From Pseudomonadaceae bacterium (GTDB lineage: Bacteria; Pseudomonadota; Gammaproteobacteria; Pseudomonadales; Azotimanducaceae): a stretch of DNA of 64,000 bases. A model generated the notes under the pieces. It saw only the letters and a program-made list of their open reading frames with translations, made no database searches and was not told the origin of the DNA. The translations under genes and the position numbers were made by a program. Positions 47,475-58,390 of this stretch are shown here, in pieces (the stretch's first letter is position 1; each line of letters begins with the position of its first letter). The stretch spans positions 62,001 to 126,000 of the forward strand of contig JANSXA010000010.1 of NCBI GenBank assembly GCA_024743175.1, read 5' to 3'.

Positions 47475-48095
47475 ATGTTTAATCTCACAGCCTCGAAAAT
47501 AGCAGCCATTGTGCTGGTGCTCGCAGTCAGCTTCAGTGCCTCTGCTGACTTTTTCCGCTTCAAAGATGAAACTGGCGCACTGGTATTGTCCACCACCATT
47601 CCGGCAGATCGGGTTCGCTATGGCTACGACCTGGTTGACGCTCACGGAAACCTGATTCAGCGGGTAGATCCGCAACTCAGTGATGAGGCGTATCAGCGTA
47701 AGCTTGAGCGCGAGGCACGCATCCGGGAATGCGAAAAAACCCTCGATCGGGTGCGCAAACTTTACCAGGCTGAAGAGGACATCGACTACGCAGAAGTGCA
47801 GGGTCTCGAGTCCATTGACGAGGCGATTGCCAACGTTCGAGCGAATCTGGCGGTGGTCCGCGGTCAACGTGAGGAACTGGAGGGTCAGGCTGCGCAGATT
47901 GATATTGGTGGCGGTACTATCCCGAATTCCCTGCTGGATCAGATTCAACGGGCCAAAGCTCAGGAGAAGACGTTGTCCGATGAAGTAGAGATGCGCTTCG
48001 GCGAAAAACTCCAGCTGCGAAACATGTTTGCCTTCGACCACAAAGTGTTTGCGCTGCGTAGCTGTGAAAACGGGCTACCTGACAGGGAAGGCTGA
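47475..48095 (+). CDS. Periplasmic DUF4124-like coiled-coil protein
   Basis: The 206-residue product has a signal peptide (about 1-24, ending SFSASA), then DFFRFKDETGALVLSTTIPADRV, which looks like a DUF4124-type start, and a long charged helix (about 70-165) with coiled-coil character (EREARIRECEKTLDRVRKLYQAEEDI..., VVRGQREELEGQAAQI). Two Cys residues are present (REC, RSC). Function unknown. ATG 47475 follows GAAGGAG. It lies 25 bases after pyrE, so it may be in the same transcript, and is convergent with slmA. Confidence 0.75.
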   Translation: MFNLTASKIAAIVLVLAVSFSASADFFRFKDETGALVLSTTIPADRVRYGYDLVDAHGNLIQRVDPQLSDEAYQRKLEREARIRECEKTLDRVRKLYQAEEDIDYAEVQGLESIDEAIANVRANLAVVRGQREELEGQAAQIDIGGGTIPNSLLDQIQRAKAQEKTLSDEVEMRFGEKLQLRNMFAFDHKVFALRSCENGLPDREG

Positions 48096-48112
48096 AGACC
48101 CGGCAGAGGCCC

Positions 48113-49626
<1,514 letters not shown>

Positions 49627-49633
49627 TTAAAAC

Positions 49634-52183
49634 CTAACGAAAAGACAGGTCAGGTTCGATCTGAGTCAGTTGTTGTTGAAATTCGTCCTGTATCCGATCC
49701 AGGGCACCAGGGCCGTCCGCCTCAAAGCGCAGTGACAGCACCGGGCTGGTGTTGGAAGGTCTTATCAGACCCCAGCCGTCAGCGTAGTCGACCCTAATGC
49801 CGTCAATACTGGTAATCGTACCGTCACCCCAGTCTGCCCCGGCGGCAAGTTTTTCCATAATTTCAAACTTCTCGGACTCGGTGGTGGTGATTTTGATTTC
49901 AGGAGTTGTGAAGGTAACCGGAAACTGAGCAAATATTTCGTCCACGGTTCGGCCATCGGTACCGAGAATCTCCAGCAGACGCACAGCAGAGTAAAGGGCG
50001 TCGTCAAAACCGTACCAGCGCTCACCAAAACAGATATGGCCGCTGAATTCACCGGCGAGCAGAGCGCCGGTTTCCTTTATTTTCGCTTTCATATGAGAAT
50101 GACCGGTTTTCCACATGATCGGGCGGCCACCCAGTTCGCTGATGATGTTGTTCAGGTGACGTGAACATTTCACATCGTAGATGATGTCAGCGCCTGGGTT
50201 GCGGCTCACGATATCCTGGGCAAACAGCATAATCAGTTTGTCAGGCCAGATGATTTCGCCACTGTTGGTAACCACACCGAGGCGATCACCATCACCGTCG
50301 AAGGCGAGTCCCAGGTCGGCTTTTTCAGCCTGCACCACCGTGCGCAGATCTTCCAGATTTTCTGGTTCCGCTGGGTCGGGATGATGGTTAGGGAAATCCC
50401 CATCAATGTCGCAATACAGCTCTATGACTTCACAGCCCAGTTCGCGTAACAAACGTGGCGCAATGACGCCGGCAACGCCGTTACCGCAGTCAACAACAAC
50501 CTTAAGTGGCTGTGCTAATGCAACTTCTTCAAGGACTTTATCGATATAGCTGTCGTCCAGATCAATCTCATCAACGTCGCCCTCGCCTTCACTGAGGTCA
50601 TTATTCTGCAGGCGGCGGAACAGTGCCTGGATCATATCTTCCGCCAGCGTGACACCGCCGATCATCATTTTCAGACCGTTGTACTCCGGTGGGTTATGGC
50701 TGCCGGTAATCATGATGCCGGTGCCCGTATCCAGCGCATAGGTTGCGTAATAAAGCGTCGGCGTAGGTACACGACCGATGCTGATGACATCAATACCACC
50801 TTCGGTGAGTCCTCTTGTCAGGGACGCCTGCAATGGTTCACCAGAGTGACGTCCATCGCGTCCCACAGCTACCCTGGACTGTTTTTGTGCCAGAGCTTCT
50901 GCGGCGAATGCACGCCCGATCCAATAGACAACTTCTTCTGTCAGATTGGACGTCGTGATGCCACGAATGTCGTAGGCACGAAATATACCCGGGTCGATAT
51001 CGACACCCATATCCATTGGTCCCACTTCTTCACTTACCTCAATACCAAAGTTGTCTTGTGCGCCGCTGGGCTGCACATCGAGGAAGTCTTTTTTGCTGGC
51101 AGCGGGTGCTTCTTTTTTCAGCCCTTCCAGCAGGTCATCGGCGTCATCACTGTCTTCCTCGTCGTCCTGTTGTGCGGCCTTGACCTGGGCAGCAGGGTTT
51201 TTGTCATGGGCAGCCACGGCCGCCTCAACCTCTGCCATTGCAGCGAGTTGATAAGTTCCCCTGGGCGCGCTGCGGCCTCGGGCGATGCGCGTCACATAGT
51301 CGGTCAGGGTAAGTGCATCATCTCTGACTTTGCGGCTGTACATGGAAAAGCCCAGGAATGTGCCGCCCATGATCAGCGCCAGTGCTAAAGCAAATGGGGT
51401 GAACAATGCAGCGGTGTTGTCAGTCTGCAGGACTTCGCTCTCGGCTGCAGCGAACGCCACCTTCCAGTGCGGTACAAACAGTGGTTGTTCCATTGGTGCT
51501 AGATCAGCTTCGCTGCTGCCGGCTTCCAGCACAGCTGTTGTGGGCGTACCGGCGATGGTCTGAAGAATCTGCAGGTTGCCACGCAAACCTGTGAAATGCT
51601 GCAGTGAGTCGAGCAGGAATTCAGGTTCGAACACCACCAGTAAAACGCCGGCAACGGTTCCCTCAGGGGTAATGGGCTGCGCGGCATAAAGCCTGTTGCC
51701 TTGCGCTGTGCCCGCTTCAGGGCCGACAAACTGTCGGGTTTCTGCTCGCCTGATCAGGTCCAGTGCTGCAAAAGAAACAGGCACTTGCGCGCTGAGATCC
51801 ACCTCTGCTTTGCCTTTCTCAATGATATCCACGCGAGACACATAGGGGTGTTGGGCGGCTAAAGCCGCCGCAGCTGCGGACTGCTGGTCGGGGTTGAAGC
51901 TGATCAGCGCTTCCACTGTGGCTGGGGCGGTAGCCATGGCGTCGACTGTTGCGCGCAGGTCGGCGACACGACTGTTGAACAGCTGAGCATAAACATTGAG
52001 CAGGCGTGCCTGTTCAGCCTTTTGAGCCGCCTGCTGGGGTTGAACAATGGCCTGCCACCAGACCAGGGCAAACGCTACCAGAAGGCCGAGAGCGCTGATG
52101 CCCAGGGTTACACCGCCGTGGGTGAGGAAACTGTCGGAGCCAGCTTTGTGCCGGGTTTTCTTGCTAGATTTTTTTTTCGCCAC
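49634..52183 (-). CDS. algC: Phosphomannomutase/phosphoglucomutase AlgC with N-terminal membrane sensor-like region
   Basis: AlgC interconverts mannose and glucose 1-/6-phosphates for LPS, exopolysaccharide and nucleotide sugars. From GTG 52183 it is 849 residues; GTG 52249 would add 22 and overlap coaBC. The N-terminal ~370 residues hold two membrane helices around a periplasmic, Cache-like region, followed by an Ala/Asp/Glu-rich linker. The C-terminal mutase starts near GIFRAYDIRG and has the phospho-Ser495 in TGSHNPPEYNG, DGDGDRLG for Mg2+, GEFSGH for sugar, and RPSNTSP for phosphate. A homologous long form is known in Pseudomonas. Confidence 0.93.
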   Translation of the reverse strand: MAKKKSSKKTRHKAGSDSFLTHGGVTLGISALGLLVAFALVWWQAIVQPQQAAQKAEQARLLNVYAQLFNSRVADLRATVDAMATAPATVEALISFNPDQQSAAAAALAAQHPYVSRVDIIEKGKAEVDLSAQVPVSFAALDLIRRAETRQFVGPEAGTAQGNRLYAAQPITPEGTVAGVLLVVFEPEFLLDSLQHFTGLRGNLQILQTIAGTPTTAVLEAGSSEADLAPMEQPLFVPHWKVAFAAAESEVLQTDNTAALFTPFALALALIMGGTFLGFSMYSRKVRDDALTLTDYVTRIARGRSAPRGTYQLAAMAEVEAAVAAHDKNPAAQVKAAQQDDEEDSDDADDLLEGLKKEAPAASKKDFLDVQPSGAQDNFGIEVSEEVGPMDMGVDIDPGIFRAYDIRGITTSNLTEEVVYWIGRAFAAEALAQKQSRVAVGRDGRHSGEPLQASLTRGLTEGGIDVISIGRVPTPTLYYATYALDTGTGIMITGSHNPPEYNGLKMMIGGVTLAEDMIQALFRRLQNNDLSEGEGDVDEIDLDDSYIDKVLEEVALAQPLKVVVDCGNGVAGVIAPRLLRELGCEVIELYCDIDGDFPNHHPDPAEPENLEDLRTVVQAEKADLGLAFDGDGDRLGVVTNSGEIIWPDKLIMLFAQDIVSRNPGADIIYDVKCSRHLNNIISELGGRPIMWKTGHSHMKAKIKETGALLAGEFSGHICFGERWYGFDDALYSAVRLLEILGTDGRTVDEIFAQFPVTFTTPEIKITTTESEKFEIMEKLAAGADWGDGTITSIDGIRVDYADGWGLIRPSNTSPVLSLRFEADGPGALDRIQDEFQQQLTQIEPDLSFR

Positions 52184-52235
52184 GGTTACTGCGTCCTGCG
52201 AGTGGTTGGTTAGTCGGTTTTTTCTCGAGCGCGGG

Positions 52236-53519
52236 CTATTCTGACACACTCTCGGGGTTTGTATCTGCTAACTGGGAGGCAAAAATGTCGACGATGTTAG
52301 CAATCAGACCGTGGGCCAGTTGTGTTTTAGATTGCCTGGCAAAAGCCACTTCACCATCGGCGTGAATCAGGCAGGCTGCGTTGTCTGAACTGTTGAAACC
52401 AATGCCTGGCTCGGACACATCATTCACAACCACCGCATCCAGAGCTTTGCGCTTCAGTTTCTGCCGCGCGTGCTTTTGGGTATCGTTGGTCTCCGCCGCA
52501 AAACCAATGACCAGGTTCGGTCTGTCCGTGTGTTTGGCCACGCCCGCGATAATGTCCGGGTTTTCAACCAGCTCAATTGTCAGGCGTGCGTTTTTTTCGC
52601 CGGCGCGTTTCATTTTCTGCGTAGCGGCCTCTTCCGGCCGATAATCGGCAACTGCGGCAACGCCGATAAATATATCTACACCAGCCAGGTGTTCGTGTAC
52701 GGCAGCCAGCATGTCGAGCGCGCTGATGACGTTGATCCGCTGGATGGCGGGATCGGTCACCGGTACTTTTGGCCCGGCGATAAGGATGACGTGGGCACCA
52801 GCGTCAAGTGCTGCATCTGCCAATGCAATGCCCTGCAGGCCGGAGCTGTGGTTGCTGATATATCTAACCGGATCAATGGCCTCCAGTGTTGGACCCGCGG
52901 TGATCATGACGGTTTTTTTATGCAGGTTCTGAGTACGGGTAAGTGATACAGCGGGCGCTGCGGGCATGGATGCCGCCAGCGCTGTGACGATGTCTTCCGG
53001 CTCAGTCATACGCCCGGGTCCGACCTCGCCACAGGCCTGATCGCCGGATTCCGGCCCGATTAAATGGTATCCCAGGCTCTGTACTGTGCGCAGATTGGTC
53101 TGCGTCGCGGGGTGTTGGAACATCTGCTGGTTCATCGCCGGTGCAAGCCATATGGGTGCAGAACTGGCGAGGCAGAGGGTCGTGAGCAGGTCGTCTGCCA
53201 TACCATTTGCCAGTTTTGCAAGGGTATTGGCGGTTGTCGGAGCAATCACAATGAGATCTGCCCAACGTGCCAGTTCAATATGGCTCATTGCAGCCTCTGC
53301 GTGCTCATCCCACAGATCGCGGCGCACGGGTGCGCCAGCTACTGCCTGCAGACTCGTTGCTGTTACGAAGTGGTGGGCATTGTCGGTCATGACCACCTGC
53401 ACCTCTGCGCCAGCGGCGCGCAAACCTCGCACAAGTATCGGTGTTTTGTAGGCTGCAATGCCGGCACAGATTCCGAGCAAGATACGTTTGTTGTTTAAAC
53501 CTGGATTAGAACTGGACAT
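52236..53519 (-). CDS. coaBC: Bifunctional phosphopantothenoylcysteine decarboxylase/synthase CoaBC
   Basis: CoaBC carries out two steps of coenzyme A synthesis: joining 4'-phosphopantothenate to Cys with CTP, then decarboxylation. The 427-residue product has the N-terminal flavin domain ([14 protein letters not shown], the active-site His in [17 protein letters not shown], and the proton-donor Cys in [12 protein letters not shown]) and the C-terminal CoaB domain ([21 protein letters not shown]). ATG 53519 was chosen; an open frame runs 30 bases further upstream. Divergent from radC. Confidence 0.96.
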   Translation of the reverse strand: MSSSNPGLNNKRILLGICAGIAAYKTPILVRGLRAAGAEVQVVMTDNAHHFVTATSLQAVAGAPVRRDLWDEHAEAAMSHIELARWADLIVIAPTTANTLAKLANGMADDLLTTLCLASSAPIWLAPAMNQQMFQHPATQTNLRTVQSLGYHLIGPESGDQACGEVGPGRMTEPEDIVTALAASMPAAPAVSLTRTQNLHKKTVMITAGPTLEAIDPVRYISNHSSGLQGIALADAALDAGAHVILIAGPKVPVTDPAIQRINVISALDMLAAVHEHLAGVDIFIGVAAVADYRPEEAATQKMKRAGEKNARLTIELVENPDIIAGVAKHTDRPNLVIGFAAETNDTQKHARQKLKRKALDAVVVNDVSEPGIGFNSSDNAACLIHADGEVAFARQSKTQLAHGLIANIVDIFASQLADTNPESVSE

Positions 53520-53603
53520 GACCGTGAAATATAACGTTGACGCGCGCAAGGTTACCTTGATTTGTAGCCAACCACACCCGCCAGCAGACGCTGCAGGCGT
53601 CTG

Positions 53604-54281
53604 ATGAATTCCTGGCTGGCACAGACTGAACGACCGCGTGAGCGGCTTCTGCGCAGCGGTGCTCAGAATCTCAGCAGCGCTGAGCTGATAGCTGTCTGTT
53701 TGGGAAGCGGTCTACCCGGTGAAAGCGCGCAGCAGCTGGCCCAGCGGCTGATTGCACACTTTGGCAGCCCACTGGCCTTGCTGGCCGCTTCAACGGAGAA
53801 GCTGCTCGCCTGCCGTGGCTTGGGCACGGCGCGCACGGCACAACTCAAAGCCGTGCACGAGCTGTCCTGCCGTCACGACGAATACACCCTGGCAAAAGCG
53901 GAGCCGCTGCAGGATGTGACAGCCGTGTCTCGCTATATACGTCGGCGTATCGGTCATCGCGAACGGGAAACCTTTGCCTGTCTGTTTCTGGACACCCGCT
54001 ATCGACCGGTATGCTGGGAGGAGCTGTTTCTGGGTTCGGTGAATCGTGCACACGTTCACCCCAGGGAGGTGCTTAAGCGCGGCATTGAGCTGAACGCTGC
54101 TGCGCTGATCCTGGCGCACAATCACCCGTCGGGTATCGCGGAGCCCAGCCAGGCTGATCTGCAGCTCACCCGGGAGCTGAAAGATCTGTTGCGGCGGGTA
54201 GATATCGAAGTCATCGACCATGTCATTGTCTCGCCAACAACGTCGGTGTCTCTGGCAGCGCGCGGGCTGCTTGGGTCGTAG
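53604..54281 (+). CDS. radC: RadC family JAB/MPN-domain protein
   Basis: RadC proteins were once tied to DNA repair, but their real role is unclear. The 225-residue product has an N-terminal helix-hairpin-helix part (SSAELIAVCLGSG, KLLACRGLGTART) and a C-terminal JAMM metalloprotease-like domain with ILAHNHPSGIAEPSQADL: the two His, the Ser and the Asp of the zinc site are all there. PREVLKRGIELNAAA is the RadC signature. Divergent from coaBC, upstream of rpmB, the common order. Confidence 0.94.
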   Translation: MNSWLAQTERPRERLLRSGAQNLSSAELIAVCLGSGLPGESAQQLAQRLIAHFGSPLALLAASTEKLLACRGLGTARTAQLKAVHELSCRHDEYTLAKAEPLQDVTAVSRYIRRRIGHRERETFACLFLDTRYRPVCWEELFLGSVNRAHVHPREVLKRGIELNAAALILAHNHPSGIAEPSQADLQLTRELKDLLRRVDIEVIDHVIVSPTTSVSLAARGLLGS

Positions 54282-54336
54282 GTGCCCGTTTAACCCTGGA
54301 CGGGAGAGTCAGGCCAAGGAGAATTACACGTTAAAG

Positions 54337-54365
54337 TTGCTGTCAGCCGCTGCGTGTAGTATAAA
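54337..54365 (+). promoter_or_regulatory. Probable sigma-70 promoter of rpmBG
   Basis: TTGCTG (54337-54342) and TATAAA (54360-54365) are spaced by 17 bases, 31 bases before the rpmB start, in the radC-rpmB gap. Good placement for the ribosomal protein pair. Confidence 0.6.
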
Positions 54366-54395
54366 GCGCGTCCTTTTTTTAGGGTGCCCAGAAAG

Positions 54396-54632
54396 ATGTC
54401 GCAGGTATGCCAAGTCACCGGTAAACGTCCCATGTCGGGAAACAACGTCAGCCACGCAATGAATAAAACCCGACGGCGGTTCCTGCCGAATCTGCACAAA
54501 CACAGATTCTGGGTGGAGTCCGAGCAGCGCTATGTCAGATTGCGGGTTTCCTCTAAGGGGATGCGTATAATCGACAAGAAAGGTATCGATACGGTACTGA
54601 GCGATTTGCGCGCAGCCGGTCAGAAGGTTTAA
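54396..54632 (+). CDS. rpmB: 50S ribosomal protein L28
   Basis: L28 is a 78-residue ribosomal protein. [21 protein letters not shown] is the conserved N-terminus (short form [12 protein letters not shown]), with [17 protein letters not shown] following. ATG 54396 has GAAAG upstream; an in-frame ATG 12 bases earlier is not conserved. Pairs with rpmG 56 bases downstream. Confidence 0.97.
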   Translation: MSQVCQVTGKRPMSGNNVSHAMNKTRRRFLPNLHKHRFWVESEQRYVRLRVSSKGMRIIDKKGIDTVLSDLRAAGQKV

Positions 54633-54688
54633 CTCAGTCCCGAATAGAAAGCCTGAATCACAGGCGCTCACAGCAAGAGAATTGAAAC

Positions 54689-54844
54689 ATGCGTGACAAG
54701 ATTAAAATGGTGTCCAGTGCGGGTACCGGCCACTATTACACGACGGATAAAAACAAGCGCACCACGCCAGACAAGCTGGAAATGAAAAAGTACGATCCAG
54801 TTGTGCGCAAACACGTCATGTACACGGAAGCCAAAATCAAGTAA
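54689..54844 (+). CDS. rpmG: 50S ribosomal protein L33
   Basis: The 51-residue product reads [19 protein letters not shown]..., ending VMYTEAKIK, the standard L33 sequence with KMKKYDP-type text (here [13 protein letters not shown]). It has no CxxC pairs, so it is the zinc-free form. AAGAGA lies upstream of ATG 54689. Second gene of the rpmBG pair. Confidence 0.96.
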   Translation: MRDKIKMVSSAGTGHYYTTDKNKRTTPDKLEMKKYDPVVRKHVMYTEAKIK

Positions 54845-54851
54845 CCCTTAA

Positions 54852-55691
54852 ATGCCTGAGCTCCCGGAAGTCGAAACGACAAGACGGGGCATTGAGCCCT
54901 GGGTTCTCGCCCAGACCATCACCGACATTGTTGTGCGCAATCCTCATTTGCGCTGGCCGGTTGAAATACCCGAACGATTAATCGGTCAGCAGGTATCCGC
55001 CGTAGGGCGCCGCGGTAAGTACCTGCTTCTGACTACGCCTCCGGGCACATTGATCATTCACCTAGGCATGTCTGGAAGCCTTAGAATCCTGCCCACCGGT
55101 ACGGCCCCTCTGAAACATGACCACGTGGATCTGAGCCTTTCAAACGGACATCTGTTGCGTCTTAACGATCCGCGACGCTTCGGCAGTGTGGTTTTTCAGC
55201 CCGGTGAGCAACCGCAGCTGCACTGGCTTCTGCGGGATCTGGGCGTAGAACCGCTGGGTAACGAGTTTTCAGGACAGTATCTGCATGCCCGCTCCCGCAA
55301 GCGAAAGGTTGCAGTAAAAAACTTTATTATGGATTCAAAGAATGTTGTCGGTGTTGGCAACATTTACGCCGCTGAAGCGCTGTTTATGGCTGGCATACGA
55401 CCGGGCACAGGTGCAGGCCGGATCCCGCTGTATGCCTACGAGAGGTTAGCGCAGGCGATCAGGCATGTGCTGGCTCGCTCGGTGCGACAAGGCGGTACAA
55501 CACTACGTGATTTTGTTGGCTCAGACGGCAATCCTGGCTATTTCAAACAACAGCTGAATGTCTACGGACGTCAGGACAAGCCTTGCCGGGTCTGTGAAAA
55601 ACCCCTGAAACTGCAGATACTTGGGCAGCGCAGCACAGTTTATTGCCCAAATTGCCAAACCTCACAAGGATTTGTGCCACCTAAGTGCTAA
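54852..55691 (+). CDS. mutM: Formamidopyrimidine-DNA glycosylase MutM (Fpg)
   Basis: MutM removes 8-oxoguanine and formamidopyrimidines from DNA and nicks the backbone. The 279-residue product starts MPELPEVETTRRGI: Pro2 is the catalytic amine, with Glu3 and Glu6. The damage-pocket Lys is in GRRGKYLL, the helix-two-turn-helix contains NVVGVGNIYAAEALF, and the zinc finger is CRVC...CPNC at the C-terminus. It starts 7 bases after rpmG, so it is likely co-transcribed. Confidence 0.96.
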   Translation: MPELPEVETTRRGIEPWVLAQTITDIVVRNPHLRWPVEIPERLIGQQVSAVGRRGKYLLLTTPPGTLIIHLGMSGSLRILPTGTAPLKHDHVDLSLSNGHLLRLNDPRRFGSVVFQPGEQPQLHWLLRDLGVEPLGNEFSGQYLHARSRKRKVAVKNFIMDSKNVVGVGNIYAAEALFMAGIRPGTGAGRIPLYAYERLAQAIRHVLARSVRQGGTTLRDFVGSDGNPGYFKQQLNVYGRQDKPCRVCEKPLKLQILGQRSTVYCPNCQTSQGFVPPKC

Positions 55692-55723
55692 AGTGATGTC
55701 ACCGCAATGAGATTGATTTTGAC

Positions 55724-56029
55724 ATGCCAAAAACACTACTGACATGGATAACCGCAGGTGCGTTGTTGTTGAGCGCGGCGCCTGGGTTTGCTTCTGACAA
55801 TGAGCCAAGCGCCGGAGAAATGGCGGCAGATATCGTCATTGCCCGTCCTCTGGGCCTGGTAACTACGGTTTTGGGTGGCGCAGCATTTGTTGTCAGCCTG
55901 CCCTTCAGCGCTTTGGGTGGCAACGTGGAAGAGGCGGCTGATGCCTTGTTCCTGGACCCAGCCAAAGCTACTTTTGTACGCTGTCTGGGCTGCCGTGCGA
56001 CCGGCAAGTATCAATCGCCGGACGAGTAG
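55724..56029 (+). CDS. Small secreted/membrane protein of unknown function
   Basis: The 101-residue product has a signal peptide (about 1-23, ending GFASD), then IVIARPLGLVTTVLGGAAFVVSLPFSALGG, a conserved-looking hydrophobic hairpin, and a C-terminal FVRCLGCRATGKYQSPDE with two Cys. Similar short proteins occur in pseudomonads, but I do not know a function. It lies 32 bases after mutM and is convergent with coaD. Confidence 0.65.
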   Translation: MPKTLLTWITAGALLLSAAPGFASDNEPSAGEMAADIVIARPLGLVTTVLGGAAFVVSLPFSALGGNVEEAADALFLDPAKATFVRCLGCRATGKYQSPDE

Positions 56030-56047
56030 CCGAAAACCTGAGCTGAT

Positions 56048-56518
56048 TCAGCCCTGCAGCGCTTTTGCCACTGCGGGGTGAACAAAATTGGTGATATCGC
56101 CACCCAGTGTTGCGATTTCGCGCACCAGGGTGGACGAGATAAAAGAGCACTCCTTCGACGGTAGCAGGAAGACGTATTCAATGCCTGGCGCCAGAGACTG
56201 ATTCATCTCTGCCATCTGGAATTCGTAGTCGAAGTCCGTCACGGTTCTTAATCCACGCAGGATAAAACGCGCGTTTTTACTGTTGGCGTAGTCCACCAGC
56301 AGGTTGTTGAAACCTTCCACGGACACACGATCGCCAAATTCGGCGAGTACTTCATTACACAGATCAATCCGGTCAGCCAGGTCCACCTTCGGGTTCTTTT
56401 GCGCCGAGGTACCGATCGCCACAACAACGTGATCAAACAGATGAAGTGCCCGTTCCACCAAATCTGTGTGTCCGTTGGTGATCGGGTTGAACGAACCCGG
56501 ATAAACAACCACTTTCAT
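56048..56518 (-). CDS. coaD: Phosphopantetheine adenylyltransferase CoaD
   Basis: CoaD makes dephospho-CoA from 4'-phosphopantetheine and ATP. The 156-residue product starts MKVVVYPGSFNPITNGHTDLVERA (key motif YPGSFNPITNGH, with the HxGH-type nucleotide site) and has RGLRTVTDFDYEFQMA and ECSFISSTLVREIA (the ISSTxxR signature). An open frame extends 45 bases upstream but the family starts here. Confidence 0.96.
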   Translation of the reverse strand: MKVVVYPGSFNPITNGHTDLVERALHLFDHVVVAIGTSAQKNPKVDLADRIDLCNEVLAEFGDRVSVEGFNNLLVDYANSKNARFILRGLRTVTDFDYEFQMAEMNQSLAPGIEYVFLLPSKECSFISSTLVREIATLGGDITNFVHPAVAKALQG

Positions 56519-56640
56519 ACTGCCTCCCCTGTAAGCAAACCCGACCAGTTTGATGATTGACAATTCTTTTGAAAACCAAGCCGGACGCGGATCTTAGCGT
56601 TGGTATCCGTCACCTGCAAATTGCCTGCTTGAATGTGTTT

Positions 56641-57243
56641 CTAATGCGCGATCTCGAGCAACCCTGCATAGGCATCCCCGGAGCGTGTTTGTCGATGAGT
56701 GGAGATGCCGGGCGTGTTGGTAAGGCGTTCGATTAAACTCTGATCTGACGCCTCCACGTATAGACACTCACGTACCAGTTGATGTTCGAGAAGGCAGGTA
56801 ACTGCCCGGCTCAAATACTCTGGTGCCTTGAATGGAGGGTCAAGAAATACAATGTCTACCGGCTCAGCCATGTGTCGCAGAAAATCCATGGCATCAGTTT
56901 TGGTGATGGTGCACCGCTCGCTGATGTCCAGACTGGCAGCGTTAGACTTCAGCGCGGCAATGGTTCTGCCGTTGGTCTCCACAAAGGTGGCGTGGGCTGC
57001 GCCTTGCGAGAGAGCCTCGAACCCCAATGCCCCTGACCCGGCAAACAGATCGAGAACCCGTGCGCCTCTGATACGCGGGCGCAGCCAGTTGAAAAGTGTT
57101 TCCCGAGTTCGACCCAATGTCGGCCGTAGATCATTTCCTCCGTCAAAGTTCAGCTTTCGCCCACGCCACTGACCACCAATAATGCGAACCTGAGACGGGC
57201 CCGATTTTTTGCCGGTCTTAACTTTGGCTTTTTGTCCGGTCAT
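56641..57243 (-). CDS. rsmD: 16S rRNA (guanine-966-N2)-methyltransferase RsmD
   Basis: RsmD methylates G966 of 16S rRNA. The 200-residue product has VRIIGGQWRGRKL, RPTLGRTRETLFNWL, the SAM-binding motif VLDLFAGSGALGFEA and the catalytic DPPF motif in IVFLDPPFKAPEY. A Lys-rich N-terminal tail (about 1-15) is longer than in E. coli. Divergent from ftsY by 118 bases, upstream of coaD. Confidence 0.94.
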   Translation of the reverse strand: MTGQKAKVKTGKKSGPSQVRIIGGQWRGRKLNFDGGNDLRPTLGRTRETLFNWLRPRIRGARVLDLFAGSGALGFEALSQGAAHATFVETNGRTIAALKSNAASLDISERCTITKTDAMDFLRHMAEPVDIVFLDPPFKAPEYLSRAVTCLLEHQLVRECLYVEASDQSLIERLTNTPGISTHRQTRSGDAYAGLLEIAH

Positions 57244-57361
57244 GGTGGTGGCCCTGGCGAAACGGCTAGTATAGGGTTTGCACCCGGCGGGTAAACGGGC
57301 AACTCGTGTTTGCTATCCGCCGCACCCATTGTTGCAGAAGTGATGTTTCTAAGAGGATATT

Positions 57362-58378
57362 TTGAGCGATTCACCTTCACCTGATACAGCCCCTGAAGAG
57401 GATGGCAAGAGCACCGAAAAGCGTGGCGGCTTGTTTGGCCGTCTGAAAAGCGGATTGGCAAAAACCCGCACTCAATTAGCCCATGGGGTGGGCAACCTGT
57501 TGCTGGGCGAACGTGAGATCGACGATACGGTCCTTGAGGACCTGGAAACCGCTCTGATCATTACTGACGTCGGCATAGATACGACAACCAGCATCATGGC
57601 GGACCTGGCTCAGCAGGTGAAACGCAAAGAACTGAATAACACCCGTGCTCTGCATGGGGCGTTAGGTCGCTTGTTGAAAGCAAGGCTTGAACCCCTGCAG
57701 AAAGAGCTGACGCTGACAGATAAAAAGCCGCATGTGATCTTTTTTGTTGGCGTTAATGGCGTGGGCAAGACGACAACCATTGGTAAGCTGGCCAAGCAGT
57801 TACAGAATCAGGGCAAAAACGTCATGCTTGCCGCTGGTGATACATTCCGCGCAGCAGCTGTAGAACAGCTGCAGGTATGGGGTGAGCGCAACAATGTACC
57901 GGTGATCGCTCAGGCACAAGGTTCTGACAGTGCATCGGTGGCCTTCGATGCGCTGCAGTCCGCCCAGGCCCGGGGTGTCGATGTGCTGCTCGTCGATACC
58001 GCTGGCCGGCTGCAGGACAAAGCTCAACTCATGGATGAACTTAAAAAAGTGCACCGCGTAGTTAAGCGCCTGGATGAATCAGCACCCCACGATGTTGTAC
58101 TTGTGTTAGATGGTGGAGTTGGTCAGAACGCTCTCAGTCAGGTGCGACTGTTCAACGAGGCAGTAGATCTTACCGGGCTGGCGATTACCAAACTGGATGG
58201 CAGTGCAAAAGCAGGGGTTATTTTCTCCATCGCAGCATTGCAGGACATCAGTCTGCCGGTCTACTTTGTCGGTGTAGGTGAAGGTATCGATGATCTGCGC
58301 CAGTTTGTTGCTGACGATTTTGTTGAGGCCCTTTTGGATCAGGACTTTAAAGACTCCCTCGAGCGTGCTGACGCCTGA
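57362..58378 (+). CDS. ftsY: Signal recognition particle receptor FtsY
   Basis: FtsY is the SRP receptor GTPase that delivers ribosomes to the inner membrane. The 338-residue product, start TTG 57362, has a short acidic N-terminal A region (about 1-20), the helical N domain, and the G domain with GVNGVGKT at 130-137, DTAGRLQDKAQLMDEL, TKLDGSAKAG and a C-terminal GVGEGIDDLRQF. First gene of ftsYEX, 12 bases before ftsE. Confidence 0.96.
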   Translation: MSDSPSPDTAPEEDGKSTEKRGGLFGRLKSGLAKTRTQLAHGVGNLLLGEREIDDTVLEDLETALIITDVGIDTTTSIMADLAQQVKRKELNNTRALHGALGRLLKARLEPLQKELTLTDKKPHVIFFVGVNGVGKTTTIGKLAKQLQNQGKNVMLAAGDTFRAAAVEQLQVWGERNNVPVIAQAQGSDSASVAFDALQSAQARGVDVLLVDTAGRLQDKAQLMDELKKVHRVVKRLDESAPHDVVLVLDGGVGQNALSQVRLFNEAVDLTGLAITKLDGSAKAGVIFSIAALQDISLPVYFVGVGEGIDDLRQFVADDFVEALLDQDFKDSLERADA

Positions 58379-58390
58379 GCGGATTGACCT

